A stretch of DNA of 64,000 bases from an uncultured Litoreibacter sp. (GTDB taxonomy: Bacteria; Pseudomonadota; Alphaproteobacteria; Rhodobacterales; Rhodobacteraceae), in NCBI GenBank assembly GCA_947493265.1, contig CANLQL010000002.1, positions 744,001-808,000 of the forward strand, given 5' to 3'. Shown in pieces: positions 26,808 to 34,280 of this stretch. Positions within the stretch are counted from its first letter, which is position 1. Each line of letters begins with the position of its first letter. Made by a program: the position numbers and the translations under genes. The notes under the pieces were generated by a model. The model searched no databases. It saw only the letters and a program-made list of their open reading frames with translations, and was not told the origin of the DNA.

Positions 26808-26847
26808 ATAAAAAACTGCGCCGATTCATTAAGAATTGGCGCAGTTT
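26808..26847 (-). terminator. Strong terminator of the DUF6477-like gene
   Basis: A 15-bp stem with one G-U-type pair, AAACTGCGCCGATTC (26813-26827) with GAATTGGCGCAGTTT (26833-26847), and a 5-nt loop. On the minus strand it is followed by TTTTTATC. It can also stop readthrough from the convergent MttB-like gene. Confidence 0.85.
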
Positions 26848-26881
26848 CGGTAATTGCGAACGTTAGGGATTTGTTAAGGCG

Positions 26882-27172
26882 TCAGACCCGTTGGTTTCGC
26901 GGCAGCAGTTGGCATTCTGCCATCAAAGCGACAAGCACTTCGATGTGGCGCGTGATCGAATAGGCGGCGTCGCCCGCGCGGCGGGTGCATTCGATTTGTT
27001 CTTCCTGCTCCATCAGATTGGCGACCAGCGCGTTGCTTTCTTTATGGCCGCTTTGCCCGGAAATACGTGAAAGATCACGCTTTCTATTATATTCGGACAG
27101 TCCATGGCGGGCTGCACGTACCAAAAGGCGCGGGCGGCGAAGACGGGCAAGAGCAGAATTGAGGTCGGTCAT
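26882..27172 (-). CDS. Small conserved protein, resembles DUF6477
   Basis: A 96-residue basic protein (LARLRRPRLLVRAARHGLSEYNRKRDL) whose C-terminal half looks helical (EQEEQIECTRRAGDAAYSITRHIEVLVALMAE). From memory this resembles the Rhodobacterales DUF6477 family; function unknown. AAAGGA lies 8 nt before the ATG. It is divergent from the DUF6456-like gene at 27380, with a shared 207-bp promoter region. Confidence 0.7.
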   Translation of the reverse strand: MTDLNSALARLRRPRLLVRAARHGLSEYNRKRDLSRISGQSGHKESNALVANLMEQEEQIECTRRAGDAAYSITRHIEVLVALMAECQLLPRNQRV

Positions 27173-27308
27173 AAAATTCGTCCTTTGGCTGAAATGCTTG
27201 TGTCAATTTACAGCCAGAGAATGCCCTGTTGCGGGCCGACCGAACCCTGCGAACGCAAAACTCAGCCGCGTTTACACATTCGAAATATTTGGAAGAAAAT
27301 ACCGGACC

Positions 27309-27326
27309 TATTAACTCCTTAGTAAG
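27309..27326. promoter_or_regulatory. CtrA-like site in the divergent promoter
   Basis: TTAA (27311-27314), 7 nt, then GTAA (27322-27325). This is one base from the CtrA consensus TTAA-N7-TTAA. The same variant occurs upstream of the Hint gene at 28682. Short AT-rich motifs arise by chance, so this is tentative. Confidence 0.3.
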
Positions 27327-27379
27327 CAATACAACCAAAAGTTGCGGCGTGTGTTAACTACGAAACGGGGGCTGCAACG

Positions 27380-28510
27380 ATGAATTCTGTATCTCATTGT
27401 GATGCTGGATTCGAATTTCCCGATTGGGTTCCGATCGCGGCGTGTCGCTATCTTCGCCATATTCAAACAGGCCAATCCTTGAGAGATCTGGCCCGCGGGG
27501 AGGGATGTCACCCCTCTACCGTCCTGCGCCAGGTGCGCAAACTTGAATTGCGACGGGATGATCCGCTTGTCGATGAAGCGTTGCAGACCCTGGGCCAGCG
27601 TATTTTGGCTCGCTCCTCTGACAAATTTGACCAAGGAAATTTATCGATGAACGTACAGAACTGCCCGCCGATTCCTCTTGATGAAAAATCATTGGCCCGG
27701 GAAGCGCGGCGAATTTTGCGACGCCTTTGTGAGACCAATGCCGTTCTCGCGTTGGCCGCCGAGATGGATAAGGCTGTTGTTGTGCGCGACCACGGGGAGG
27801 CGACGCCGACCCGAACAGCCGTCGTGGAACGCGATATAGCGCAAGCTTTCGCGCTGAAAGAATGGATCGCCGTCACCAAAGGCAGCAAAGGGCGGATCAC
27901 AACCTACGCAATTACAGCCGCCGGACGCGCCGCGCTGAAGCATTATATTGCAGAGGAAGAAAACCGCCGCCGCCGCGAGGTCGGGATGGACGCACCAACA
28001 GGGCCGTTCACGGTGCAAAAAGCGGTTTGGGATGAAAGTGACACCACGCAGGCCATCCGGCCGATCCGCTATAATGTCGCTGAAAGCCCGCTTGCCATGC
28101 TTGCACGGCGGAAGGGAAAGGATGGAAATCCGTTCCTTGAATCGCCACTTGTTCAGGCCGGGGAACGGTTTCGAGAAGACTTTGAACTGGCGCAGATGGG
28201 CCCGAAAGTTGCGCAGAACTGGGAACGGTTCATGAGCACCGGCGACCGGTCTTGTTTCGCCTCTGAAGGGGAAATCACTAGCGGGTCGCGCGCCGCGCGG
28301 GACAGAATTCTGTCCGCTTTGGAAGATTTAGGTCCTGGTTTGGGCGACATCATTATGCGCTGCTGTTGCTTTCTGGAAGGTCTGGAAACCGCTGAAAAAC
28401 GCATGGGGTGGTCGGCGCGGTCGGGCAAAGTGGTTTTGCGGATTGCCCTACAGCGACTGCGGCGTCACTACACTGAAATACACGGTGCAGCCAGCGCGAT
28501 GATCGGCTGA
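27380..28510 (+). CDS. Helix-turn-helix protein with DUF6456-like C-terminal domain
   Basis: A 376-residue protein. The N-terminus (about residues 14-60) has a homeodomain-like HTH (YLRHIQTGQSLRDLARGEGC then HPSTVLRQVRKLE). A middle winged-helix-like part (KGSKGRITTYAITAAGRAAL) follows. The C-terminal part beginning YNVAESPLAMLARRKG and continuing AGERFREDFELAQM resembles DUF6456. It is a probable DNA-binding regulator conserved in Rhodobacterales. A strong terminator follows. It is divergent from the DUF6477-like gene, and the pair is probably syntenic in relatives. Confidence 0.72.
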   Translation: MNSVSHCDAGFEFPDWVPIAACRYLRHIQTGQSLRDLARGEGCHPSTVLRQVRKLELRRDDPLVDEALQTLGQRILARSSDKFDQGNLSMNVQNCPPIPLDEKSLAREARRILRRLCETNAVLALAAEMDKAVVVRDHGEATPTRTAVVERDIAQAFALKEWIAVTKGSKGRITTYAITAAGRAALKHYIAEEENRRRREVGMDAPTGPFTVQKAVWDESDTTQAIRPIRYNVAESPLAMLARRKGKDGNPFLESPLVQAGERFREDFELAQMGPKVAQNWERFMSTGDRSCFASEGEITSGSRAARDRILSALEDLGPGLGDIIMRCCCFLEGLETAEKRMGWSARSGKVVLRIALQRLRRHYTEIHGAASAMIG

Positions 28511-28534
28511 TCCAAACTTGAGCTGACGTCTTAC

Positions 28535-28565
28535 AAAAGCGCTCCTGCGACGGGGCGCTTTTTGC
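28535..28565 (+). terminator. Terminator of the DUF6456-like gene
   Basis: An 11-bp stem with one wobble, AAAAGCGCTCC (28535-28545) with GGGGCGCTTTT (28552-28562), a 6-nt loop and a TTTTT tail. It starts 24 nt after the stop codon. Confidence 0.88.
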
Positions 28566-28926
28566 ATTCGCGACATGGCAAAGCCGTCAATAGGCAATCG
28601 CGTGCGAAAGCCGGGAATTCCTTCGACTATCAGGGGAAATCTTGATTCGCGATACGATCTGAATAACGTTAGGAAACGTGGTTAACGCATTGGTAACGTT
28701 AAAATAAAGTAAAATCGGGTGCTGGCTCGCGCAAGGTGTTTGCGCTGTCGGCAGGATTGCGCGGGAAGTGGAAACCATGCCGCGACCTTGCCGCAAAAAT
28801 GGCAAAATCTCGGCAGATTTAAGGCGCGCTTTGAAGGGGTCCTCGACAAGATCGAGATCGAACCCAAACCGCTCCGCGAGTGTTCCCATCGGGGATGTTT
28901 GCAAGCCTAAGTGAAGGAATACACAT
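28566..28926. other. 361-bp intergenic region upstream of the Hint-domain gene
   Basis: No gene is supported. It contains TTAA-N7-GTAA at 28682-28696 (CtrA-like, one mismatch) next to repeated AACGTTA/GTAACG sequences between 28660 and 28705, which may be an operator cluster. A stem of about 8 bp, CTCGACAAGATCGAG, lies near 28840-28857. A clear AAGGA site stands before the Hint gene ATG. Confidence 0.4.
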
Positions 28927-29571
28927 ATGTTTATGCGCAACGAAACTGCTTTTATCGACTCTGACATCGTCACAATTCCGGGCCTGGAAATCACTGCCCG
29001 GACGGACGCAAAACCTGCGTTGAATTATGGCATGCCGGTTGGAACACTGGTTGAAACCGAACAGGGTTGGGACGCGGTCGAAACGCTTTCCGTGGGCCAA
29101 ATGCTGGTCACGACGGAAGGGGACCTTAAACCATTGACGCGGGTGGAGCATAGTTTTGCAACTTTGCCTCGGGGGCTTGGCCTGATCCATGTCAGTGGTG
29201 GAATTTTTCCCGGCGTCTCTGATCTGGTCTTGTTGCCTGAACAACTGATCTTGCTGACAAGCCCGTTGGCGGAAGTCCGTTTCGGCACGCCGGATGTCTT
29301 ATTGCCTGCGGCTGCCCTAGATGTCGCAATGGGTGTGGAGGTCGCTTCGGGCGGTATCCAAGTACAACTGACCAGCTTCGGTTTTGAAGATGAAGAAGTT
29401 ATTTTTGCAGGCGGTGACATGCGCTTGCACTGTCCGAAAGCAAGGGATGCGTCGGTTTTGACAACAACGCCAGGTTCTGATTTCTGGACCGTTCTGGATG
29501 CCGAAGATGGCCGTAGTTTGACCCGAGATCTTTACGCGCAGCCTGCAAACATGGCGATGGCGGCCAGCTGA
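28927..29571 (+). CDS. Hint (Hedgehog/intein) domain protein, apparently degenerate
   Basis: A 214-residue protein whose residues about 35-150 follow the Hint layout: [20 protein letters not shown] then [15 protein letters not shown]. Where Hint domains have a nucleophilic Cys just before PGT there is only YGMPVGT, and the usual PxHR block reads LLPEQLILL. The Cys and His needed for self-cleavage therefore look absent. The only Cys is near residue 168 (LHCP). Roseobacters carry many Hint proteins of unknown role. AAGGA precedes the start. Confidence 0.72.
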   Translation: MFMRNETAFIDSDIVTIPGLEITARTDAKPALNYGMPVGTLVETEQGWDAVETLSVGQMLVTTEGDLKPLTRVEHSFATLPRGLGLIHVSGGIFPGVSDLVLLPEQLILLTSPLAEVRFGTPDVLLPAAALDVAMGVEVASGGIQVQLTSFGFEDEEVIFAGGDMRLHCPKARDASVLTTTPGSDFWTVLDAEDGRSLTRDLYAQPANMAMAAS

Positions 29572-29687
29572 GGTTGGCAGAGATGCAAAAACAGCATGGC
29601 GGGTTTGCGACGAGTCAGACCGGATCGGTTGGACAAATCACCCGCCAGCTATTAGCTGTATCTCGACCACCGAAAAGGACACTACCG

Positions 29688-30656
29688 ATGGCAGATGGAG
29701 CCGCGAAACCACGCGATCTGAAAATCCCGAGCCAGCGCCACCCTGAAAAAGCCCGCAGGCCCGATGCTGCACAGCCCAAGAAACCCGATTGGATCCGGGT
29801 GAAAGCGCCTGTCAGCCAAGGGTACAAGGACACTCAGAAGATCATGCGTGACAACAAGCTTGTCACCGTGTGCGAAGAGGCCGGGTGCCCCAATGTCGGC
29901 GAATGTTGGAGCCAGGGCCACGCCACGATGATGATCATGGGCGAAGTCTGTACCCGGGCTTGTACGTTTTGCAACATCGCCACCGGCAAGCCACCGGAAG
30001 ATCTGGACGTGTTTGAGCCGGGCCGCGTTGCCGATGCGGTTGCGAAACTGGGGCTGAACCACGTGGTGATCACATCGGTGGACAGGGACGATATCGAAGA
30101 TGGCGGGGCAGAGCATTTTGCCCAGACCATTCGCGCGATCCGACACAAGTCACCGAAGACAACGATCGAAATTCTGACGCCTGATTTTATCAAGTGCGCG
30201 CCTGAAGTCCTTGAAAAGGTTGTGGAAGCGCGACCAGACGTATTCAACCACAACCTTGAAACTGTGCCCGGTCTCTATCCCGAAGTGCGACCCGGCGCGC
30301 GGTATTTCCACTCGCTGCGGTTGCTGCAACGGGTCAAGGAACTGGACCCGACAATGTTTACCAAATCCGGGATCATGGTCGGGCTCGGCGAAGACCGACA
30401 GGCGGTCTTGCAAGTGATGGAGGATATGCGCGCTGCGGATATCGATTTCCTGACCATTGGCCAGTATCTGCAACCGACGCCCAAACATCACCGGGTCGAC
30501 CGGTTCGTGACCCCGGATGAGTTCGCAAGCTACGAAAAAGCGGCCTACGGGAAAGGCTTTTTGATGGTGTCCGCCACGCCTTTGACGCGATCAAGCTATC
30601 ACGCGGGTGAAGACTTCGCCCGGCTGCGGGACGCACGCCTGAAAAAACTGGGTTAG
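29688..30656 (+). CDS. lipA: Lipoyl synthase
   Basis: A 322-residue radical-SAM enzyme that inserts two sulfurs into octanoyl groups on lipoyl domains. Both iron-sulfur clusters are readable: the auxiliary cluster Cys62, Cys67, Cys73 ([12 protein letters not shown]) and the SAM cluster Cys88, Cys92, Cys95 (CTRACTFC). The C-terminal RSSY serine motif ([11 protein letters not shown]) is present. I chose the ATG at 29688, with AAAAGGA upstream, over a TTG at 29574. The frame is complete. Confidence 0.96.
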   Translation: MADGAAKPRDLKIPSQRHPEKARRPDAAQPKKPDWIRVKAPVSQGYKDTQKIMRDNKLVTVCEEAGCPNVGECWSQGHATMMIMGEVCTRACTFCNIATGKPPEDLDVFEPGRVADAVAKLGLNHVVITSVDRDDIEDGGAEHFAQTIRAIRHKSPKTTIEILTPDFIKCAPEVLEKVVEARPDVFNHNLETVPGLYPEVRPGARYFHSLRLLQRVKELDPTMFTKSGIMVGLGEDRQAVLQVMEDMRAADIDFLTIGQYLQPTPKHHRVDRFVTPDEFASYEKAAYGKGFLMVSATPLTRSSYHAGEDFARLRDARLKKLG

Positions 30657-30663
30657 TTTGCCG

Positions 30664-30918
30664 TTAAATCTTCGGCGGGTTGGCCAACCGGGCCGCGCGG
30701 CCGCCTCGGCGCTTTTTGAAACGGTCTGCACGCGCGGGCAATTCATCGATCACCGCTTGGCGGGCCGGGTTCGACATCCGACCCCAAGCCGCAATCTCGT
30801 CGATGCTGCGTAGACATCCGGTGCAAATCCGCTCTGCCGGATGAACAACGCAAATCTTGATGCAAGGCGATTGCACTTCATCACGGGTCCAAATCTCGTC
30901 ACTGTCTTTCATCGCCAT
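30664..30918 (-). CDS. DUF1289 family protein
   Basis: An 84-residue protein with SPCIKICVVHPAERICTGC (about residues 17-35) followed by RSIDEIAAWGRM, the hallmark of DUF1289. The four Cys suggest a small metal-binding site. The tail is basic (RFKKRRGGRAARLA). It lies 2 bp after the ruvX stop on the same strand, so it is in the ruvX operon. Function unknown. Confidence 0.88.
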   Translation of the reverse strand: MAMKDSDEIWTRDEVQSPCIKICVVHPAERICTGCLRSIDEIAAWGRMSNPARQAVIDELPARADRFKKRRGGRAARLANPPKI

Positions 30919-30920
30919 TC

Positions 30921-31397
30921 CTATAGGCCGGGTTGGTTTCGGGCCTGCCTGATATGGCTGATCCGATCCAACGCTCCTTGCAGGATATACCCAGCAGCGA
31001 CATGATCTATGACCTCGGCGCGACGTTTTCGTGTCGTATCCGCCTCAAGAAGGGCGCGTTCGGCCGCAACAGTGGATAGCCGCTCATCCCAAAAAACGAT
31101 TGGCACAGAGGTCAGGGCCGCAAAATTGCGCGCAAAAGCCCGCGTGGATTGAGCCCGTGGTCCTTCGCTGCCATCCATATTGCGCGGCAAGCCCAGCACC
31201 AAACCGCCGATTGCGCGCGCCTCCATCACAGCTAAGACGGCTTTCGCATCAATCCCGAATTTCTTGCGCCGCACTGTCTCCAACGGCGTCGCGATGGACA
31301 AATAAGCGTCGGAAACCGCAAGCCCTATGGTTTCGGTCCCCAGATCCAGGCCGATCAAAGCCTGCATTGGCGCAATTGCGTCCGCAAACGCATCCAT
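30921..31397 (-). CDS. ruvX: Putative pre-16S rRNA nuclease / Holliday junction resolvase-like RuvX (YqgF)
   Basis: A 158-residue RNase H-fold protein: ALIGLDLGTETIGLAVSD (first catalytic Asp in GLDLGT), VLGLPRNMDGSEGPRAQ and FWDERLSTVAAERAL (second acidic motif). YqgF/RuvX proteins process the 5' end of pre-16S rRNA. The ATG at 31397 gives a family-typical length. A GTG (31424) or TTG (31418) upstream, inside a repeat element, could extend it by 7-9 residues and has AAGAAGGGG nearby. It is followed by the DUF1289 gene. Confidence 0.9.
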   Translation of the reverse strand: MDAFADAIAPMQALIGLDLGTETIGLAVSDAYLSIATPLETVRRKKFGIDAKAVLAVMEARAIGGLVLGLPRNMDGSEGPRAQSTRAFARNFAALTSVPIVFWDERLSTVAAERALLEADTTRKRRAEVIDHVAAGYILQGALDRISHIRQARNQPGL

Positions 31398-31426
31398 ATC
31401 GTCAAAAATCTGAGCCAAACTCACCC

Positions 31427-31459
31427 CTTCTTCTTGCCCGAAATACCTCCGCCGGAGGC
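31427..31459 (-). repeat. GCCTCCGGCGG-type interspersed repeat, copy 1
   Basis: On the minus strand this 33-nt stretch begins GCCTCCGGCGGAGG, continues TATTT and ends GGGCAAGAAGAAG. It matches copy 2 at 61612-61645 except for three substitutions and a 1-nt indel. It contains the palindrome CCTCCGCCGGAGG. It lies just upstream of ruvX, and its purine-rich end may serve as the ruvX ribosome binding site. Confidence 0.65.
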
Positions 31460-31614
31460 ATCCGTCCACTGCCAAATCCCGCCAAGTCCCGCATCGAAGA
31501 ACCGCTTCCCTCGCTGGCATGTCGCAACTTCCGCATGATATGTCGGGCCAAGCCGCATTGCAGCGGCTATTCTGTCGCAAAACAATGCCAGTTCATTCCG
31601 CCGGGAGCCGCCAG

Positions 31615-32859
31615 ATGAAACGTTATTCTGCCTTTGCAATTGCCCGCGAAGCGGCACGCTACCACCAGGGGTGGGAACGGGCGTGGGCCGCACGTGCGCC
31701 AAAGAAGAAATATGACGCGATCATCATCGGGGCCGGTGGCCACGGGCTGGCAACGGCTTTTCATCTGGGCAAGACCCAAGGCATCAAGAATGTCGCGATC
31801 ATTGAAAAAGGCTGGCTGGGCGGCGGCAATACCGGGCGTAACACCACGATTATCCGGTCCAACTACCTGCAGGACCCGTCCGCGGCGATCTATGAAAAGG
31901 CGCGCAGCCTTTATGAGACGCTGAGCCAGGATTTGAACTACAATGTCATGTTCAGCCCGCGCGGTGTGATCATGTTGGCGCAGACCCATCACGAGGTGCG
32001 CGGCTACCAGCGCACGGCACATGCCAATTCGATGCAGGGTGTGACCACGGAATGGATTGGTCCGGGGCGGGTGAAAGAACTTTGCCCGATCATGAATATC
32101 GAAGGGCCACGTTACCCGGTTTTGGGGGGGCTTTGGCAAGCGCGCGGCGGCACGGCGCGCCATGATGCGGTCGCCTGGGGCTATGCGCGGGCCTGTTCTG
32201 ACATGGGGATGGACGTCATCCAGCAATGCGAAGTCACCGGCATCCGGCAAGAGAGCGGGCAGGTTACAGGGGTCACGACCACCAAGGGCGACATCGATTG
32301 CGACAAGTTGGGCATCGTGGTGGCCGGTCATTCCGGGCACTTGGCCGAAATGGCCGGGTTCCGGTTGCCGATCGAATCTGTCGCCTTGCAAGCCTTGGTG
32401 TCCGAACCGATCAAGCCCTGCATGGATATTGTCGTCATGGCAAACACCGTGCATGGCTATATGAGCCAGTCTGACAAAGGCGAAATGGTCATTGGCGGCG
32501 GCACGGACGGGTATAACAACTATACGCAGCGTGGCAGCTTCCATCATATCGAGGAAACCGTGCGCGCCTTGGTTGAAACCTTCCCGATGATCTCACGACT
32601 GAAGATGCTGCGCCAATGGGGCGGCATCGTCGATGTCACTGGTGACCGCTCACCGATCCTGTCGAAAACGCCCCTGGGCAATTGTTTTATCAATTGCGGC
32701 TGGGGCACCGGTGGGTTCAAGGCGATCCCGGGTTCCGGATTTGCGATGGCAGAGCTGATGGCCAAGGGGCATTCGCCGCTCACCGAAGAGTTTGGGCTGA
32801 ACCGATTCCGCGAAGGCCGGTTTATCGATGAAAGCGTCGCGGCTGGTGTGGCACACTGA
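31615..32859 (+). CDS. soxB: Sarcosine oxidase beta subunit
   Basis: A 414-residue flavoprotein, the catalytic subunit of heterotetrameric sarcosine oxidase, which oxidatively demethylates sarcosine to glycine. The dinucleotide-binding GxGxxG motif is in AIIIGAGGHGLATAF (about residues 35-49). WLGGGNTGRNTTIIRSNY, typical of the beta subunit, follows, and the C-terminal NCGWGTGGFKAIPGSG closes the FAD site. I set the start at 31615 (MKRYSAFAIAREAARYH) with GGGAG upstream. The delta subunit gene is unusually far downstream, about 1.1 kb. Confidence 0.96.
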   Translation: MKRYSAFAIAREAARYHQGWERAWAARAPKKKYDAIIIGAGGHGLATAFHLGKTQGIKNVAIIEKGWLGGGNTGRNTTIIRSNYLQDPSAAIYEKARSLYETLSQDLNYNVMFSPRGVIMLAQTHHEVRGYQRTAHANSMQGVTTEWIGPGRVKELCPIMNIEGPRYPVLGGLWQARGGTARHDAVAWGYARACSDMGMDVIQQCEVTGIRQESGQVTGVTTTKGDIDCDKLGIVVAGHSGHLAEMAGFRLPIESVALQALVSEPIKPCMDIVVMANTVHGYMSQSDKGEMVIGGGTDGYNNYTQRGSFHHIEETVRALVETFPMISRLKMLRQWGGIVDVTGDRSPILSKTPLGNCFINCGWGTGGFKAIPGSGFAMAELMAKGHSPLTEEFGLNRFREGRFIDESVAAGVAH

Positions 32860-32985
32860 TTTGGCAAGAATTGGCCGACATATCGCCCCAAGGCGCGCTC
32901 GATTTGGCCGATCCGGCCATCCCCCGAATTGGGGATTTGAAGCGGGGTCGCGTGATTTCGTATCCTGCATCCGGGAGGACTGCTC

Positions 32986-33195
32986 ATGGCTACGACACAT
33001 CTGCAAGGACATCACCACCACGACCGTTACCGCAATGACCCAAGCGAATTGCGCACGCTCATCAAGATCGTCGCGGGCATTTGCCTGCTCTACTATCTCA
33101 TCTTCTCCAGCGGCTGGATCAATCTGCATCCCGACCTCAGTGAGGCCTCGCAAGCGGCACAACATGCCGTTGAGACCAGCGCCGCAAAAAACTAG
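32986..33195 (+). CDS. 69-residue membrane protein with His-rich N-terminus
   Basis: A small frame with a strong ribosome binding site (GGGAGGA before the ATG). The N-terminus is His-rich (THLQGHHHHDRYR, residues 4-16) and one membrane span covers about residues 27-46 (IVAGICLLYYLIFSSGWI). The tail is alanine-rich. It lies between soxB and soxD on the same strand, 126 bp after soxB. The histidines could bind metal, which is speculation. I do not recognise a family. Confidence 0.6.
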   Translation: MATTHLQGHHHHDRYRNDPSELRTLIKIVAGICLLYYLIFSSGWINLHPDLSEASQAAQHAVETSAAKN

Positions 33196-33237
33196 CGAAT
33201 TCGAAACCCCCAAAAGCCTGACCCCACGCACGCAAAA

Positions 33238-33430
33238 GGGCCCGATCTTCTCGATCGGGTCCTCGCGCTGCGTTGCAGCACCGCGATTTAATCTTCGCGG
33301 GAAAGACAAGCTCGGATTTCCGCTCATGGCGGGGTTCTGCCGAGCCGGTTTAGGGCGACAAGCAGCAGACCGCCGGAATCTTAGCGGTTTCGCGACAGCG
33401 TTTGAAACGTCGCCCAAAACCGGGTTTTTA
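33238..33430 (+). ncRNA. Dense hairpin array, candidate structured RNA or leader
   Basis: Four elements follow one another. First, a 10-bp stem 33238-33247/33253-33262 with a TTCTC loop. Second, GCTGC/GCAGC at 33267-33279. Third, GCTCGG (33310-33315) with CCGAGC (33340-33345), enclosing CCGC/GCGG. Fourth, a long stem CCGGTTT-A-GGGCGAC (33345-33359) with GTCGCCC-A-AAACCGG (33409-33423), closing a loop that contains ACCGC/GCGGT (33369-33388). GGTTTTT follows immediately. The last stem plus T tract looks like an intrinsic terminator or riboswitch-like expression platform 28 nt before a small ORF. No known RNA family was recognised. Confidence 0.5.
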
Positions 33431-33456
33431 GCCTCTACGCAAATGGAGGAACAACC

Positions 33457-33621
33457 ATGTCTGACTACACAAACACCACCGACGGTGTCAGCGGCAAAGG
33501 CCTGCTGGTGGCTGTCATCCTCATGGGCCTGTTTATCCTCGGTCTCGCCTTTATGGGCGGCACCGGAGAGATCGACTCAGCCCCGGCTGCAGCAACAAGT
33601 ACACCAACAGCGTCCGAATAG
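33457..33621 (+). CDS. 54-residue single-span membrane protein
   Basis: Translation from the ATG at 33457 gives MSDYTNTTDGVSGKG, a hydrophobic span at about residues 15-34 (GLLVAVILMGLFILGLAFMG) and a short Ala/Thr/Pro tail ending PTASE. The ribosome binding site is near perfect (GGAGGAACAACC before ATG). It sits directly after the structured region at 33238-33430, which may control it. It lies in the gap between soxB and soxD. No family recognised. Confidence 0.6.
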   Translation: MSDYTNTTDGVSGKGLLVAVILMGLFILGLAFMGGTGEIDSAPAAATSTPTASE

Positions 33622-33706
33622 ACGCAACCGTCACTCACGGATGGCCCAAGGTAAGCGGCAGGTATCCTCGGATGCCTGTCGTTTGCGTATGTGTGCAGAT
33701 CGTCGT

Positions 33707-33898
33707 CTAGTAGCCATTGCGGTTGGAACGCGACGGATCGAACATGTCTTTGGCGCGTTCCACTTCGCCGGTCATGTAGGGATCGCTGGTGGCAGCTTTG
33801 CCTTTGGCCTCAAAAGGTTTGCCGCGTCGCCATTCGACAATCCATATTGCCGCGCCAATCACGAAAACCACAATCACAATGCCATAAATGAGTTCCAT
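33707..33898 (-). CDS. Possible 63-residue membrane protein, antisense to the sox operon
   Basis: The frame encodes an N-terminal membrane span (LIYGIVIVVFVIGAAIWIV, residues 3-21), then a charged soluble tail (EWRRGKPFEAKGKAATSDPY). It is on the strand opposite to the sox genes, in the 326-bp gap before soxD. The ribosome binding site is weak. A protein-like composition (clean span, positive-inside charge) favours a real gene over chance. Confidence 0.45.
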   Translation of the reverse strand: MELIYGIVIVVFVIGAAIWIVEWRRGKPFEAKGKAATSDPYMTGEVERAKDMFDPSRSNRNGY

Positions 33899-33947
33899 CC
33901 CGCGACCGTAGCTGGAGCCACTCGTATTTCCAAGACAGGACAGCCCG

Positions 33948-34280
33948 ATGTTAATTCTTGAGTGCCCTTATTGCGGCGTCTCCGGGGAGGAGACGGAATT
34001 TCACGCAGGCGGCGAAGCGCATATCACCCGCGCCTCGGTCGGTGATGATGATCAAGCGTTTGAGACCTATCTTTTCATGCGCAAGAACCCAAAAGGGGTG
34101 CATTTTGAGCGCTGGCAGCACGCCTATGGCTGCGGGAAGTGGTTTCATGCCGCGCGCTGCACGATGACGCTGGAAGTGTTTGGCACCTATTCAGCGCAGA
34201 CCTTCACACCGCCAAAGGCTTTGTTGGCTGAGATCGCGAAGAAGCGTTCGGGATTTGAGTTTGAAGGGGGCGCGTCATGA
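33948..34280 (+). CDS. soxD: Sarcosine oxidase delta subunit
   Basis: A 110-residue zinc-binding small subunit. The zinc ligands expected for the family are visible: Cys6 and Cys9 (CPYC), His58 (RWQHAYGCGKWF) and Cys62. It helps assemble the SoxABDG complex. AGGACAG precedes the ATG. Its stop overlaps the soxA start (ATGA), so translation is coupled. It is about 1.1 kb from soxB rather than the usual few bases. Confidence 0.95.
   Translation: MLILECPYCGVSGEETEFHAGGEAHITRASVGDDDQAFETYLFMRKNPKGVHFERWQHAYGCGKWFHAARCTMTLEVFGTYSAQTFTPPKALLAEIAKKRSGFEFEGGAS

Noticed and set aside
33310-33430. Known glycine, cobalamin or SAM riboswitch in the sox gap
   Set aside because: None of the conserved core sequences I remember for these classes is present, so it is reported only as an unassigned structured candidate.
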